Shown here piece after piece: positions 34,128 to 42,662 of a stretch of 64,000 nucleotides of DNA (position 1 is the first letter of the stretch; every line of letters begins with the position of its first letter). Origin of the DNA: Donghicola mangrovi (GTDB lineage Bacteria; Pseudomonadota; Alphaproteobacteria; Rhodobacterales; Rhodobacteraceae); the NCBI RefSeq assembly GCF_013377535.1, contig NZ_JABCJE010000006.1, forward strand, positions 117,474 through 181,473, in the 5' to 3' direction. The notes beneath the pieces are model-generated. The model was not told where the DNA came from, did not search any database, and saw only the letters and a list, made by a program, of their open reading frames with translations. The translations under genes and the position numbers were made by a program.

Positions 34128-34907
34128 ATGTTGGAAAACAAGACAATCATCGTGACCGGCGTGTCCTCTGGCATCGGCCAGGAGGTCGCGCAGCAGATCA
34201 AAGCGGCGGGCGGCAAGGTGATCGGCATCGACCGCAACGCGCCCACCGTGGCGCTGGACGGGTTCCATCAGGTCGACCTGACCGACGAGGTCGCACTGGA
34301 TGCCCTGATCGAGACTTTGAAGCCGCTCAAGGCGGATGGGCTCGCCAATATCGCGGGCGTTCCCCCTACCGCCCCCGTCGACGTTGTCGTGACGGTCAAT
34401 CTAGTGGCCTTGAAAAAGCTGACGCTGGGGCTGGTGGACAGCCTTGCGGACAACGCGGCCATCGTCAATCTGGCCTCGCTGGCCGGTTTGGGATGGGAAG
34501 CCGAGACCGCCAAAATCAAGGCCGCCGCCGATCTGACCCACGCCGATGTGCCCGCCTTCTGTGCGGATCAGGCCATCACCAAGGACACCAGCTACTTCTT
34601 CACCAAGCAGGCGCTGGTTGCATGGACCCACGAGAACCGCTGGACGTGGCGCGACCGCGGCATCCGCATGAACGCCGTCAGCCCCGGCCCCGTGGACACG
34701 CCGATCCTTGGCGATTTCCTTGAAACCCTAGGCGAGCGCGCCGAAGAGGACGCCCGCATCATGGACCGCCCCGGCCGCCCCACAGACATCGCGCCGGTCG
34801 TGGTGTTCCTGCTGTCGGACGGCTCTGGCTGGCTGCGCGGCATCAATATTCCCTGCGATGGCGGCATGCGCGCCTACATCGACGCCACCAGCAACGGCCT
34901 GTCCTGA
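34128..34907 (+). CDS. SDR alcohol dehydrogenase (coniferyl-alcohol dehydrogenase-like)
   Basis: This 259-aa atypical SDR has VTGVSSGIGQEVAQ and a shortened central region with LANIAGVP for NNAG. A long insertion before YFFTKQALVAW carries the catalytic Tyr/Lys (Y-F-F-T-K), and WLRGINIPCDGGM follows near the end. This architecture resembles coniferyl-alcohol dehydrogenase and 3-alpha-hydroxysteroid dehydrogenase relatives. It lies 11 bp after the BVMO and 12 bp before the aldehyde dehydrogenase, so it likely oxidises the alcohol released by ester hydrolysis to an aldehyde. Confidence 0.85.
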   Translation: MLENKTIIVTGVSSGIGQEVAQQIKAAGGKVIGIDRNAPTVALDGFHQVDLTDEVALDALIETLKPLKADGLANIAGVPPTAPVDVVVTVNLVALKKLTLGLVDSLADNAAIVNLASLAGLGWEAETAKIKAAADLTHADVPAFCADQAITKDTSYFFTKQALVAWTHENRWTWRDRGIRMNAVSPGPVDTPILGDFLETLGERAEEDARIMDRPGRPTDIAPVVVFLLSDGSGWLRGINIPCDGGMRAYIDATSNGLS

Positions 34908-34919
34908 AGGAGACCGCAA

Positions 34920-36365
34920 ATGAGTCTTGATCTGTTGATCGACGGCATGGCCTGCCCTGCCGAACAAAGCCGCACCTTCCAGCGCACCGATCCGGTGACC
35001 GGAGAGGTTGCCACCCACGCCGCCGCCGCCTCGGTCGAGGATGCGCTGCGGGCGGTGCGGGCCGCCGATGCGGCCTTTGCCGAGTGGTCCAAGACCGGCC
35101 CCGAAACGCGCCGGACCCTCCTGACCAAAGCTGCCGACATCATGGACGCCCGCAGCGTCGAGTTCGTCGAGGCGATGGTGAGCGAGACCGGAGCGACCAC
35201 CATGTGGGCGGGCTTTAACGCCCATCTGGCCGCCGGAATGCTGCGCGAGGCTGCGGCCATCACCACTCAAATCGGGGGCGAGGTGATCCCCTCGAACAAG
35301 CCGGGGACGCTGGCGATGTCGGTGTCCAAACCGCGCGGGGTCTGTCTGGGGATCGCGCCGTGGAACGCGCCGGTGATCCTTGGGACGCGGGCAATTGCCA
35401 CGGCCTTGGCCTGCGGGAATACGGTGGTGCTGAAGTCATCCGAACTGTGCCCCCGTGTACACCATCTGATCGGCGACTGCATGCAAGAGGCAGGCTTTCC
35501 GGCGGGCGTCGTGAACGTCATCTCGAACGCGCCCGAGGATGCCCCCGCCGTGGTCCAAGCCCTGATCGAGGCCCCCGAAGTGCGCCACGTGAACTTCACC
35601 GGATCGACCGGCGTGGGCCGTATCATCGGGCGTCTGGCGGGCGAAAACCTGAAGCCGGCGCTGTTGGAGCTGGGTGGCAAGGCCCCCTTGATCGTGCTCG
35701 AAGATGCTGATCTGGACGGCGCGGTGAACGCGGCGATCTTTGGCGCGTTCATGAACCAGGGGCAGATCTGCATGTCCACCGAGCGGATCATCGTTGTGGA
35801 TGCGGTGGCGGATGCCTTTGTCGCGAAACTGGCGGCGCGGGCGGCTGCCCTGCCCTACGGCAATCCGCGGGACAAAGTGGTTCTGGGATCGCTTGTGACC
35901 CCGGCCGCGGCCGAAAAGATGGACGGTCTGATCGCCGATGCCACAGCCAAAGGTGCCAAGGTCATCGCAGGCGGCACCCGTGACGGCGCAATCCATGCGG
36001 CCACGTTGCTGGACAGTGTGACGCCCGAGATGCGCATCTACGCCGAGGAAAGCTTTGGTCCCGTAAAATCCATCATCCGTGTGGCCGACACGGACGCGGC
36101 CATCGCGGTGGCAAATGACACCGAATACGGGCTGTCGGCGGCGGTGTTCTCTCAGGACATCACGCGGGCGATGGACGCGGCCAACCGCATCCAGAGCGGG
36201 ATTTGCCACATCAACGGTCCCACCGTCTCGGACGAGCCGCAAATGCCCTTTGGTGGGGTCAAAGCCTCGGGCTACGGGCGGTTCGGCGGCAAAGCGGGGA
36301 TCGCGGAATTCACCGTCCAGCGCTGGATCACCATCGAGGACCCGAACCAGCACTACCCGTTCTAA
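34920..36365 (+). CDS. Aldehyde dehydrogenase (vanillin/salicylaldehyde dehydrogenase-like)
   Basis: This 481-aa NAD(P)-dependent aldehyde dehydrogenase has catalytic Cys284 in NQGQICMST and general-base Glu250 in LELGGKAPLIV. It also has NFTGSTGVGR for cofactor binding and a C-terminal MPFGGVKASGYGRFGG. The style LGIAPWNAPVILGTRAIATAL is that of aromatic-aldehyde enzymes. It is the last gene of the operon and would turn the final aldehyde into a carboxylic acid. A terminator follows. Confidence 0.92.
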   Translation: MSLDLLIDGMACPAEQSRTFQRTDPVTGEVATHAAAASVEDALRAVRAADAAFAEWSKTGPETRRTLLTKAADIMDARSVEFVEAMVSETGATTMWAGFNAHLAAGMLREAAAITTQIGGEVIPSNKPGTLAMSVSKPRGVCLGIAPWNAPVILGTRAIATALACGNTVVLKSSELCPRVHHLIGDCMQEAGFPAGVVNVISNAPEDAPAVVQALIEAPEVRHVNFTGSTGVGRIIGRLAGENLKPALLELGGKAPLIVLEDADLDGAVNAAIFGAFMNQGQICMSTERIIVVDAVADAFVAKLAARAAALPYGNPRDKVVLGSLVTPAAAEKMDGLIADATAKGAKVIAGGTRDGAIHAATLLDSVTPEMRIYAEESFGPVKSIIRVADTDAAIAVANDTEYGLSAAVFSQDITRAMDAANRIQSGICHINGPTVSDEPQMPFGGVKASGYGRFGGKAGIAEFTVQRWITIEDPNQHYPF

Positions 36366-36375
36366 ATTGAAAAGA

Positions 36376-36400
36376 CAGCGGCCTCGGATCGGGGCCGCTG
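36376..36400. terminator. Hairpin terminator between convergent genes
   Basis: Stem CAGCGGCC (36376-36383) / GGCCGCTG (36393-36400) between the aldehyde dehydrogenase and the convergent PPC/DUF296 gene. On the minus strand it is followed by TCTTTTC, so it terminates that direction best. Confidence 0.7.
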
Positions 36401-36409
36401 GACTGCTTG

Positions 36410-37240
36410 TCAGGCGGTTTCCAGCACCAGAACTTCGAAGGTCACGCAGACGGGCGAGGTTCCTGCGCTGATCTCTCCGCTAAACCGATCGCCTGCTGGG
36501 TCCACGCAGATCATGGGCAGAGTCAGTGCCCCGTCCCACCGCGCTTGGGGCGCGATGAGCACCTCGGAAATCGGCGAGGCCATGGGTGTGCCTTCTGCGA
36601 ACACCGCGCCGATCAGGCTGCCTATGCCATAGACCGTCGCGTGGGCAAAACCGGAACCCTGGAGGATCGTCGTTAGGGTCTGGTGGATATCGTGGTGCGG
36701 GTTCACCTTGGCGATCAAGGCGTTGCCCTGCGCAGCGCCGCCGGTCGGGTGAAAGATCGGAAACAGCGTTTCCGCGTTCATCGACACGTCAAATGCCCCG
36801 CCGGAAAAGGCAATGAGCGTCACCTCGCAATCCGCGGACAGGGTGACCGCATCGGGCAGCAGGTGGCCGATCTCGGTCCCTGCTTCGGACCGCCAGACCG
36901 CGTGGCAGTGCAGCCACCACGCACCGTCCCGCTTGCCGATGATCGCCGTGCCTGCCTCGATCCTCCCAGAGGTCCGGCTGTGGGTCGCGCTGTACCACGC
37001 CGCGTGAACACCATCGTTCGAATGGCCCGGCATCACGAAATCGAACGGGCCCATTTGCAGCCCGTCCATCACCATCACCCCGCTGTCGCAGCCAGCAGCC
37101 TCCATGGCATCCGCAACAGCCTGCATCAGCACCGCGCCCTTGGGTAGTGTCACGCTGACCTGATGCGCTGTCCCGCGCGCCACGGAATAAGGCTCTGGCG
37201 CTGGGGGGCCGGGATGCCGGATCACCTCGCGGCTGTTCAT
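36410..37240 (-). CDS. PPC/DUF296-like protein
   Basis: This 276-aa protein is encoded with the CoA ligase (ATGA overlap at 37237). A HATVYGIGSLIGAVF segment matches the GxGS core of the PPC (DUF296) fold, and WWLHCHAVW plus NPHHDIHQTLTTIL give clustered His residues that could bind metal. Two PPC-like halves may be present (~20-150 and ~165-270). The biochemical role is unknown; repeated linkage to CoA ligase and thiolase genes would suggest a metabolic role. The assignment is by motif resemblance only. Confidence 0.6.
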   Translation of the reverse strand: MNSREVIRHPGPPAPEPYSVARGTAHQVSVTLPKGAVLMQAVADAMEAAGCDSGVMVMDGLQMGPFDFVMPGHSNDGVHAAWYSATHSRTSGRIEAGTAIIGKRDGAWWLHCHAVWRSEAGTEIGHLLPDAVTLSADCEVTLIAFSGGAFDVSMNAETLFPIFHPTGGAAQGNALIAKVNPHHDIHQTLTTILQGSGFAHATVYGIGSLIGAVFAEGTPMASPISEVLIAPQARWDGALTLPMICVDPAGDRFSGEISAGTSPVCVTFEVLVLETA

Positions 37241-38853
37241 GACAGCTCGCCGGGCCAGAGGCCTTGGGCCTCTAGCTCCTCTCGGACCAGCTTTTTGGTG
37301 ATCTTGCCGTAGCCGGTTTTCGGCATCTCGGTCAGGTAGATATACTGGGACGGCAGCTTGTATTTGGCCAGCTTTGCGGCAAGCAAAGCGTTCAGTTCGG
37401 TGTCATCCACCGACTGGTCCGGTTCCAAAACACAGACCGCCAGCCCGACCTCGCCCCAAGTCCGGTGGGGGCAGCCAAGGATCGCGACCTCGGACACCGC
37501 GGGGTGGGTCAGCAGCAGTTCCTCGATCTCGCGCGGGTATACGTTCGACCCGCCAGAGATGTACATGTCGGACGCCCGCCCCGTGATGTAGAGGTACCGC
37601 TCTTCGTCCAGATGCCCCAGATCGCCCGTGCGGAACCACCCGTTGCGAAAGGCTTTCTCGTTCGCGCCGTCGTCCATGTAGTAGCCCGCGCAAACGGCGG
37701 GGCCGGCGACACAAATTTCGCCGGTCTGATGGGGGCCGAGGATCTGGCCGTCGTCCCCTTGAACGGTGACGTGCAGACCCGTGCGCTCGATCCCGCAGGT
37801 TCCGACACGGGCGTCAGGGCCGTCCTCAACGTGGTGGTCATGGCGCGGCAGCACGGTGATCGCGCCGGTTACTTCGCCAAGGCCGAAGTATTGCACCAAC
37901 ACATGACCTAGTTTGCGCAGGGCGTGCTTCTGATCCTCGCGGTACATGGGGGCGCCGGCGTAGATCACGTAACGCAGGGAGCTGTGATCATAGGCGTCGA
38001 CCGCCGGATGCTCGGTCAGCATTTTGACGATGGTCGGCACGGTGAACATGTTGGTCACCTTGTAGCGCTGGACGAGTTCCCACGCGGCCTCGGGGTCGAA
38101 CTTGCCCGCAGGCACCAGAACGCTGGCGGCCCCCGCCGCGATCTGGACCAGTTGGTGCATCCCCGCCCCGTGAGACAGGGGCGCAACGACAAGGCTGACG
38201 TCATCGGGCGTGGTGGCGGGCATCAGGTCGTTCAGGTGGTTCAGGGTCGTGAAACCCAGTTGGCCGTGGGTCAGGACAACCGCCTTGGGCCGACCGGTCG
38301 AGCCAGAGGTAAAGAACAGCCAGCACGGATCATCGCGGTCCACATCGGCGTTCGGGATGTCCTGCCCCATGTAGTCAGCGATCAGGCCTTCGTAACCCGT
38401 GCCAAAACCGTTGCCGATGCAGATGACCTGTTCCAGTTTCGGGGCGGCTTCGATGCAGGCGGTGGCGTGGCCTTCGAAGTCCTGTTCGCAGAACATCAGG
38501 GACACGTCGGCCTTCTGGCCCAGATAGGCCACTTCGTCCGCGCGCTGGCGAAAGTTCGAGGGCACCCAGACCGCGCCCACCCGCCAGCAGGCGAGCATAA
38601 TCTCGGTGATCTGGTTGTTGTTGGGGGATTGCACCAGCACCCGGTCACCGTGCTGGATGCCGAACCGGTCCCTCATCGCGGCGGCAAGGGCGCTGACGCG
38701 GGCGTCCAGCTGCGCCCACGTGATGGTCATGTCCCCCCAGATGATCGCGGGCCGGTCCCCCAGACGGGCGGCGTTGCGGGTCAGGAAGTGGGCGAGGTTA
38801 GTGGTGCGGGTGCTCCACGGCAGCTTGGGGTCACGGTTCATCGAGGCGCTCAT
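37237..38853 (-). CDS. AMP-forming acyl/aryl-CoA ligase
   Basis: This 538-aa adenylate-forming enzyme starts at ATG 38853, overlapping the thiolase stop; the much longer upstream frame is spurious. Motifs are FFTSGSTGRPKAVVLTHGQL (P-loop), YFGLGE, GWFRTGDLGHLDEERYLYITGR, SGGSNVYPREIEE and the catalytic Lys region KTGYGKITKKLVREEL. It activates a carboxylic acid to its CoA thioester with ATP. With the thiolase it fits beta-oxidation-like degradation of an acid, perhaps one imported by the divergent TRAP system. Confidence 0.92.
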   Translation of the reverse strand: MSASMNRDPKLPWSTRTTNLAHFLTRNAARLGDRPAIIWGDMTITWAQLDARVSALAAAMRDRFGIQHGDRVLVQSPNNNQITEIMLACWRVGAVWVPSNFRQRADEVAYLGQKADVSLMFCEQDFEGHATACIEAAPKLEQVICIGNGFGTGYEGLIADYMGQDIPNADVDRDDPCWLFFTSGSTGRPKAVVLTHGQLGFTTLNHLNDLMPATTPDDVSLVVAPLSHGAGMHQLVQIAAGAASVLVPAGKFDPEAAWELVQRYKVTNMFTVPTIVKMLTEHPAVDAYDHSSLRYVIYAGAPMYREDQKHALRKLGHVLVQYFGLGEVTGAITVLPRHDHHVEDGPDARVGTCGIERTGLHVTVQGDDGQILGPHQTGEICVAGPAVCAGYYMDDGANEKAFRNGWFRTGDLGHLDEERYLYITGRASDMYISGGSNVYPREIEELLLTHPAVSEVAILGCPHRTWGEVGLAVCVLEPDQSVDDTELNALLAAKLAKYKLPSQYIYLTEMPKTGYGKITKKLVREELEAQGLWPGELS

Positions 38854-40019
38854 TTCACGCGCTCCATGATCGAGACGTAGTTCGCCACCGCCGCGCCGCC
38901 CATGTTGAAAACGCCCGCCATGGTCGCGCCGTCGATCTGCATGGTGCCCGCGTCGCCCGCGAGCTGCATCGCGGCCATGACGTGTTGGGACACGCCCGTG
39001 GCCCCCAACGGATGGCCCCGCGATTTCAGACCTCCCGACGGGTTCACCGGCAGCTTGCCAGTGCGGTGGGTTATCCCTTCGCGGATCACGCGGCCGCCTT
39101 GACCACGGGGGGCGAGGCCCATGGCCTCGTATTCCAGAAGCTCGGCAATGGTGAAGCAGTCGTGCGTTTCCACGAGGCTCAGGTCGTCCAACGTTACGCC
39201 TGCCTCGGCCAACGATTTCTGCCAAGCGCCTCGTGCGCCCGCAAACTCTGTCGGATCGCGGCGCGATAAGGCCAGCACGTCGTTCACTTGGTTCCGCGCG
39301 CGGAAGGCAATCGCCCGCTCCAGATCTGCCGCCACATCGGGGTGCGCGATGACCAGAGCCGCCGCCCCGTCCGAAATCAGCGAACAATCCGTGCGGCGCA
39401 AAGGCCCTGCCACCAGCGGGTTCTTGTCGCTGACGGTGTTACAGAAATCGACGCTGAAGTCCTTGTGCATGTGGGCATAGGGGTTCAGCATCCCGTGGGC
39501 GTGGTTCTTGGACGAGATCATCGCCAGTTCCAGACTGTGATCCCCGTTCGCTTGGAAATAGCTGCTGGCGATCTGGCCAAAGACACCGGCGAATCCGTTC
39601 TCGGACTCGCCCTCTTCGGCACGGTAAGAGGCCGTCAGCATGATGTCCCCCGCCTGCGATGTGGGGGTGCTGGTCATCTTCTCGGCCCCGACGACCAGCG
39701 CGATCTTTCCCCGCCCCGCTGCGATAAAGTCCATCGCCGCATAGAGCGTTGCCGACCCCGTCGCGCAGGCGTTTTCCAGATGCATCGCGGGGACATGGGC
39801 CAGTTCCGGCACCGCCATCCCGACCAAAGACCCCTCAAACGCCTGAGGCGAGAAGCCGTTGTTGTAGACGCCGACATAGATGCCATCGACGTCCGCGGCC
39901 TCGACCCCGGCGTGGGTCAGGGCATCGGGCACGACGCTGGCAATCAGGTCGATCAGGTTTTCCTCGGGCGCTTTGCCGAACTTGCTGTGGGCCCAACCCA
40001 CGATTTGCGGATGTGTCAT
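38850..40019 (-). CDS. Thiolase (SCP2/acetyl-CoA acetyltransferase-like)
   Basis: This 389-aa protein starts at ATG 40019. Active-site Cys is in ENACATGSATLY; the His motif is LKSRGHPLGATGV near the C-terminus. The last CxG motif of biosynthetic thiolases is absent, the end reading FNMGGAAVANYVSIM, as in the SCP2-type lipid-transfer thiolase group. It probably cleaves a beta-ketoacyl-CoA made from the ligase product. It is the first enzyme gene of this minus-strand operon, 26 bp after the IclR gene. Confidence 0.88.
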   Translation of the reverse strand: MTHPQIVGWAHSKFGKAPEENLIDLIASVVPDALTHAGVEAADVDGIYVGVYNNGFSPQAFEGSLVGMAVPELAHVPAMHLENACATGSATLYAAMDFIAAGRGKIALVVGAEKMTSTPTSQAGDIMLTASYRAEEGESENGFAGVFGQIASSYFQANGDHSLELAMISSKNHAHGMLNPYAHMHKDFSVDFCNTVSDKNPLVAGPLRRTDCSLISDGAAALVIAHPDVAADLERAIAFRARNQVNDVLALSRRDPTEFAGARGAWQKSLAEAGVTLDDLSLVETHDCFTIAELLEYEAMGLAPRGQGGRVIREGITHRTGKLPVNPSGGLKSRGHPLGATGVSQHVMAAMQLAGDAGTMQIDGATMAGVFNMGGAAVANYVSIMERVK

Positions 40020-40045
40020 GGTTCTCCCCCTCCTTGGAACCGATG

Positions 40046-40840
40046 TCAGGTGTAGCCAAGCTTGCGGCGCAGCTTGGCTTCGATCTTGGCGGCCTCGCGC
40101 AGCAGCATCTTGGCCAGGTCTTTTTGTCTGTCCTCGCCCATGCGGGAATCGATGGCCGCAATGGACAGCGCCCCCAGCACGTCGCCGGTGGGGGCCTTGA
40201 TCGCCACCCCGATGGCCCAAGAGTTCGCCAGATAGAGCCCCGGGTTCAGGGCCCATCCGTTCTGGCGGCATTGGGCGATGCTCTGGTCCACAACTTCGGG
40301 CGTGTATCGGTCATAGCCCTTGGCCAGCAGAGGCGTGATTTCCTGCCGCATCATGGCCAGTTCTTCGTCGGGCATGGCGGCCAGAATGGCCATCGCGCCA
40401 GCGCCCACCCCCAAGGGATGACGATAGCCGACCTGTAGCGCCTGGGTGCGGATCGGATAGGACCCCTCCTCGCGGTGCAGACACACCGAATAGGCCCCGC
40501 GCCGCATGGACACAAAGCTGCTGTCACCGCTTTCGGCGGCCAGATCCTTGAGGCTGTCCATCGCGAAGTCCAGCAGGTTGAACCGCCGCTGCGCCATCAG
40601 GCCGACCACATAGCTTTCGGGCCCCAGCGCATAGTTCCGCGATACGGGGTTCTGTTCGACCAGACCCGACCGCATAAGCGCCAGAAGCATCCGCCGGACG
40701 GTCGGGCGGCTCAGGCCAGACTGCGCGGTCAGGGCTGTCATAGGCACCTCTTCCCCGCCCCAGCGCGCGATCAACGTCAGCAAGGAAAGCGCCCGATCGA
40801 CGCTTTGTGCGCCGCCTGATTCTACCTGCGCCGTGGTCAT
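40046..40840 (-). CDS. IclR-family transcriptional regulator
   Basis: This 264-aa protein has HTH MTALTAQSGLSRPTVRRMLLALM and an effector domain with YRHPLGVGAGAMAILAAMPDEE and GYDRYTPEVVDQ. It starts at ATG 40840, only 5 bp from a dyad that also occurs before the TRAP operon, so autoregulation and control of the divergent transport genes are both likely. It is co-transcribed with thiolase, ligase and the PPC gene. Confidence 0.92.
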   Translation of the reverse strand: MTTAQVESGGAQSVDRALSLLTLIARWGGEEVPMTALTAQSGLSRPTVRRMLLALMRSGLVEQNPVSRNYALGPESYVVGLMAQRRFNLLDFAMDSLKDLAAESGDSSFVSMRRGAYSVCLHREEGSYPIRTQALQVGYRHPLGVGAGAMAILAAMPDEELAMMRQEITPLLAKGYDRYTPEVVDQSIAQCRQNGWALNPGLYLANSWAIGVAIKAPTGDVLGALSIAAIDSRMGEDRQKDLAKMLLREAAKIEAKLRRKLGYT

Positions 40841-40844
40841 TTAA

Positions 40845-40863
40845 ATATCCACATTATGGACAT
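40845..40863. promoter_or_regulatory. Candidate IclR operator, iclR side
   Basis: ATATCCACATTATGGACAT contains TCCA-N5-TGGA and sits right against the iclR start codon. The reverse complement of 40976-40993 repeats it almost exactly (one change in the core, one at the edge). Confidence 0.7.
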
Positions 40864-40930
40864 GTATTCTCCTCTTCCCAACACATGCTGAGCGATCGGC
40901 ACACCCTTGGCAAGTTTTTTCGATTTTTTG

Positions 40931-40960
40931 TTTACATACTGAAAATTCAACTCGTATCAT
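40931..40960 (+). promoter_or_regulatory. Probable sigma-70-type promoter of the TRAP operon
   Basis: -35 TTTACA (40931-40936), 18-bp spacer, -10 TATCAT (40955-40960) upstream of the DctP gene. The second IclR dyad begins 16 bp past the -10 box, a repressing position. Confidence 0.5.
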
Positions 40961-40975
40961 GAGATGGCATGTAAA

Positions 40976-40993
40976 CGTCCATATTGTGGATAT
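40976..40993. promoter_or_regulatory. Candidate IclR operator, TRAP side
   Basis: CGTCCATATTGTGGATAT carries TCCA-N5-TGGA in inverted orientation to the copy at 40845-40863. It lies 60 bp before the DctP start and downstream of the predicted promoter. Confidence 0.7.
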
Positions 40994-41052
40994 CATGACC
41001 TTGTGGCCGGATTGGGAGGTTCGCCGCAGGGTTCAAATCGGGAGGAGAAATC

Positions 41053-42075
41053 ATGAAGACTTTTGGAAAGGTCGCCTTGGCTGCGACCCTGCTGGCCAGT
41101 GCTGCCCACGCGGAAACTCTGGTCATGCAAAGCGTCTATCCGTCGTCCTTGCCCTTGCTTGGCGATAGCGGTGTCAATCTGACCAAGCAGGTCGAGACCC
41201 TGACCGGCGGCTCGCTGACCATCGAGTTCAACGAACCCGGCGCCATCGTCGGTGGCAACGAAATGTGGGACGCGATCTCGACCGGCGCGGTGGATGCTGG
41301 CTGGTACAGCCCCGGTTTCGCGCAGGGCATTATCCCTTCGGCGGCGATCTTTACCTCGGTTCCGTTCGGCCCCGACATCCGCGCCTATACCGCATGGTGG
41401 TACGAGGGCGGCGGCAAAGACATCTGGGCCGAGATCACCAAACCCTACAACATCCACACCGAGCTTTGCGCCATTCTGGTTCCCGAAGCTTCGGGCTGGT
41501 TCGCCAAAGAGATCAACTCGCCCGAGGACCTGAAGGGCCTGAAGATGCGGGTCTTTGGCCTTGGGGCGCAGGTCATGCAGAAACTTGGCGCCGAAGCGCA
41601 GTCGATGCCGGTGGCTGATACCCTGACCGGTTTGCGCCTAGGCACCATCGACGCGGCAGAGGTGTCCTTCCCGCTGATCGACAAAGCGGTGGGCATGAAC
41701 GAATACGCCAGCCACTACTACTTCCCCGGTTGGCACCAGCAGACCTCGTTGATCACCTTTATCGCGAACCAGGACGTCTGGGACGGTCTGGAAGAGCAGC
41801 AGCGTTTCGCGATCCAGACCGCTTGTGCGGCGAACGTCGCCTATACCGCCGCGCAGGGTGAGGCCAAGCAGCTGCAACCCCTCGCCGATCTGGAGGCTGC
41901 AGGCGTCACCGTCCACACGTGGAACGACGAGATGATGGGCGCCTTCCGCACAGCATGGGACGAAGTCGTCGCCGAACAAGTCGCTGCTGACGAGAACTTT
42001 GCCAAAGCATGGAAGAGCCTGTCTGACTTCCGCGAAGGCTTCGCGAAATGGGCTGATCTGGCCTACATCAAATAA
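41053..42075 (+). CDS. TRAP transporter substrate-binding protein (DctP type)
   Basis: This 340-aa periplasmic protein has signal peptide MKTFGKVALAATLLASAAHA. DctP-family features are LTGGSLTIEFNEPGAIVGGNEMWDAISTGAVDAGWYSPGF in pieces, LKGLKMRVFGLGAQVMQKLGA with the carboxylate-binding Arg, and GLRLGTIDAAEVSFPLID. The subfamily looks like that of keto-acid or aromatic-acid binders (TakP-like). It delivers an organic acid to the DctQM membrane complex. GGAGG lies just upstream of its start. Confidence 0.92.
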   Translation: MKTFGKVALAATLLASAAHAETLVMQSVYPSSLPLLGDSGVNLTKQVETLTGGSLTIEFNEPGAIVGGNEMWDAISTGAVDAGWYSPGFAQGIIPSAAIFTSVPFGPDIRAYTAWWYEGGGKDIWAEITKPYNIHTELCAILVPEASGWFAKEINSPEDLKGLKMRVFGLGAQVMQKLGAEAQSMPVADTLTGLRLGTIDAAEVSFPLIDKAVGMNEYASHYYFPGWHQQTSLITFIANQDVWDGLEEQQRFAIQTACAANVAYTAAQGEAKQLQPLADLEAAGVTVHTWNDEMMGAFRTAWDEVVAEQVAADENFAKAWKSLSDFREGFAKWADLAYIK

Positions 42076-42082
42076 ACGGTGC

Positions 42083-42104
42083 GGGGCGGCCCTGTTGCCG
42101 CCCC
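42083..42104 (+). terminator. Intra-operon hairpin after the DctP gene
   Basis: Stem GGGGCGGC (42083-42090) / GCCGCCCC (42097-42104), 6-nt loop, with no T-run. It probably raises binding-protein mRNA over the membrane genes. Confidence 0.55.
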
Positions 42105-42134
42105 TTCCCGCATTTTCCTCAGAGGATTTGGGTG

Positions 42135-42662
42135 ATGGAACGATTGCTTGCGGTCTCGGATCGTTTGGCAGGGCCGTGCCGTGTGGTTGCGCGCCTGTGC
42201 GGCTGGCTGCTGCTGGTCCTGATGGCGGTCATTCTTTATGACGTGATCGGGCGGCGCTTTTTCTCGACGGGGTCGTTCAAGCTGCAAGAGCTGGAGTGGC
42301 ACATCCACGGAGCCATCGCGGTGCTGTGTTTTGGCTATGCCTACACGGAAAACGCCCATGTGCGGATCGACCTGTTTTCCCAGCGCATGAACCCCAAAAC
42401 CCGCCTTTGGATCGAAATTCTGGCCGTCGCTTTGCTGCTGATCCCCTTTATGGTGCTGCTGGTCTGGTACGGCTCTGACTTTGCGTGGCGCAGCTACACC
42501 CGCGCCGAGGGCAGCCCGGGCGGTGTTGGTCTGCCCAACCGCTGGATCATCAAATCTGCCATTCCGATCGGGGCTGTCCTGACCATCTTTGGCGGTCTGT
42601 CGGTGATGTTGCGCGCGATCGTCGCTCTGAAACGCCCCGATCTGGTGCAGGAGATGGTATGA
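42135..42662 (+). CDS. TRAP transporter small permease (DctQ type)
   Basis: This 175-aa protein has four hydrophobic segments, including LCGWLLLVLMAVILYDVIGR and ILAVALLLIPFMVLLVWYG. The ELEWHIHGAIAVLCFGYAYTENAHVRIDLF motif of DctQ proteins is present in pieces. ATG 42135 is preferred over the GTG one codon earlier. The stop overlaps the dctM start (ATGA). Confidence 0.9.
   Translation: MERLLAVSDRLAGPCRVVARLCGWLLLVLMAVILYDVIGRRFFSTGSFKLQELEWHIHGAIAVLCFGYAYTENAHVRIDLFSQRMNPKTRLWIEILAVALLLIPFMVLLVWYGSDFAWRSYTRAEGSPGGVGLPNRWIIKSAIPIGAVLTIFGGLSVMLRAIVALKRPDLVQEMV

Noticed and set aside
38854..39387. N-terminal extension of the CoA ligase over the thiolase gene
   Set aside because: The extension is antiphase to the thiolase and has no ligase features; the real start is in the ATGA overlap at 38853.
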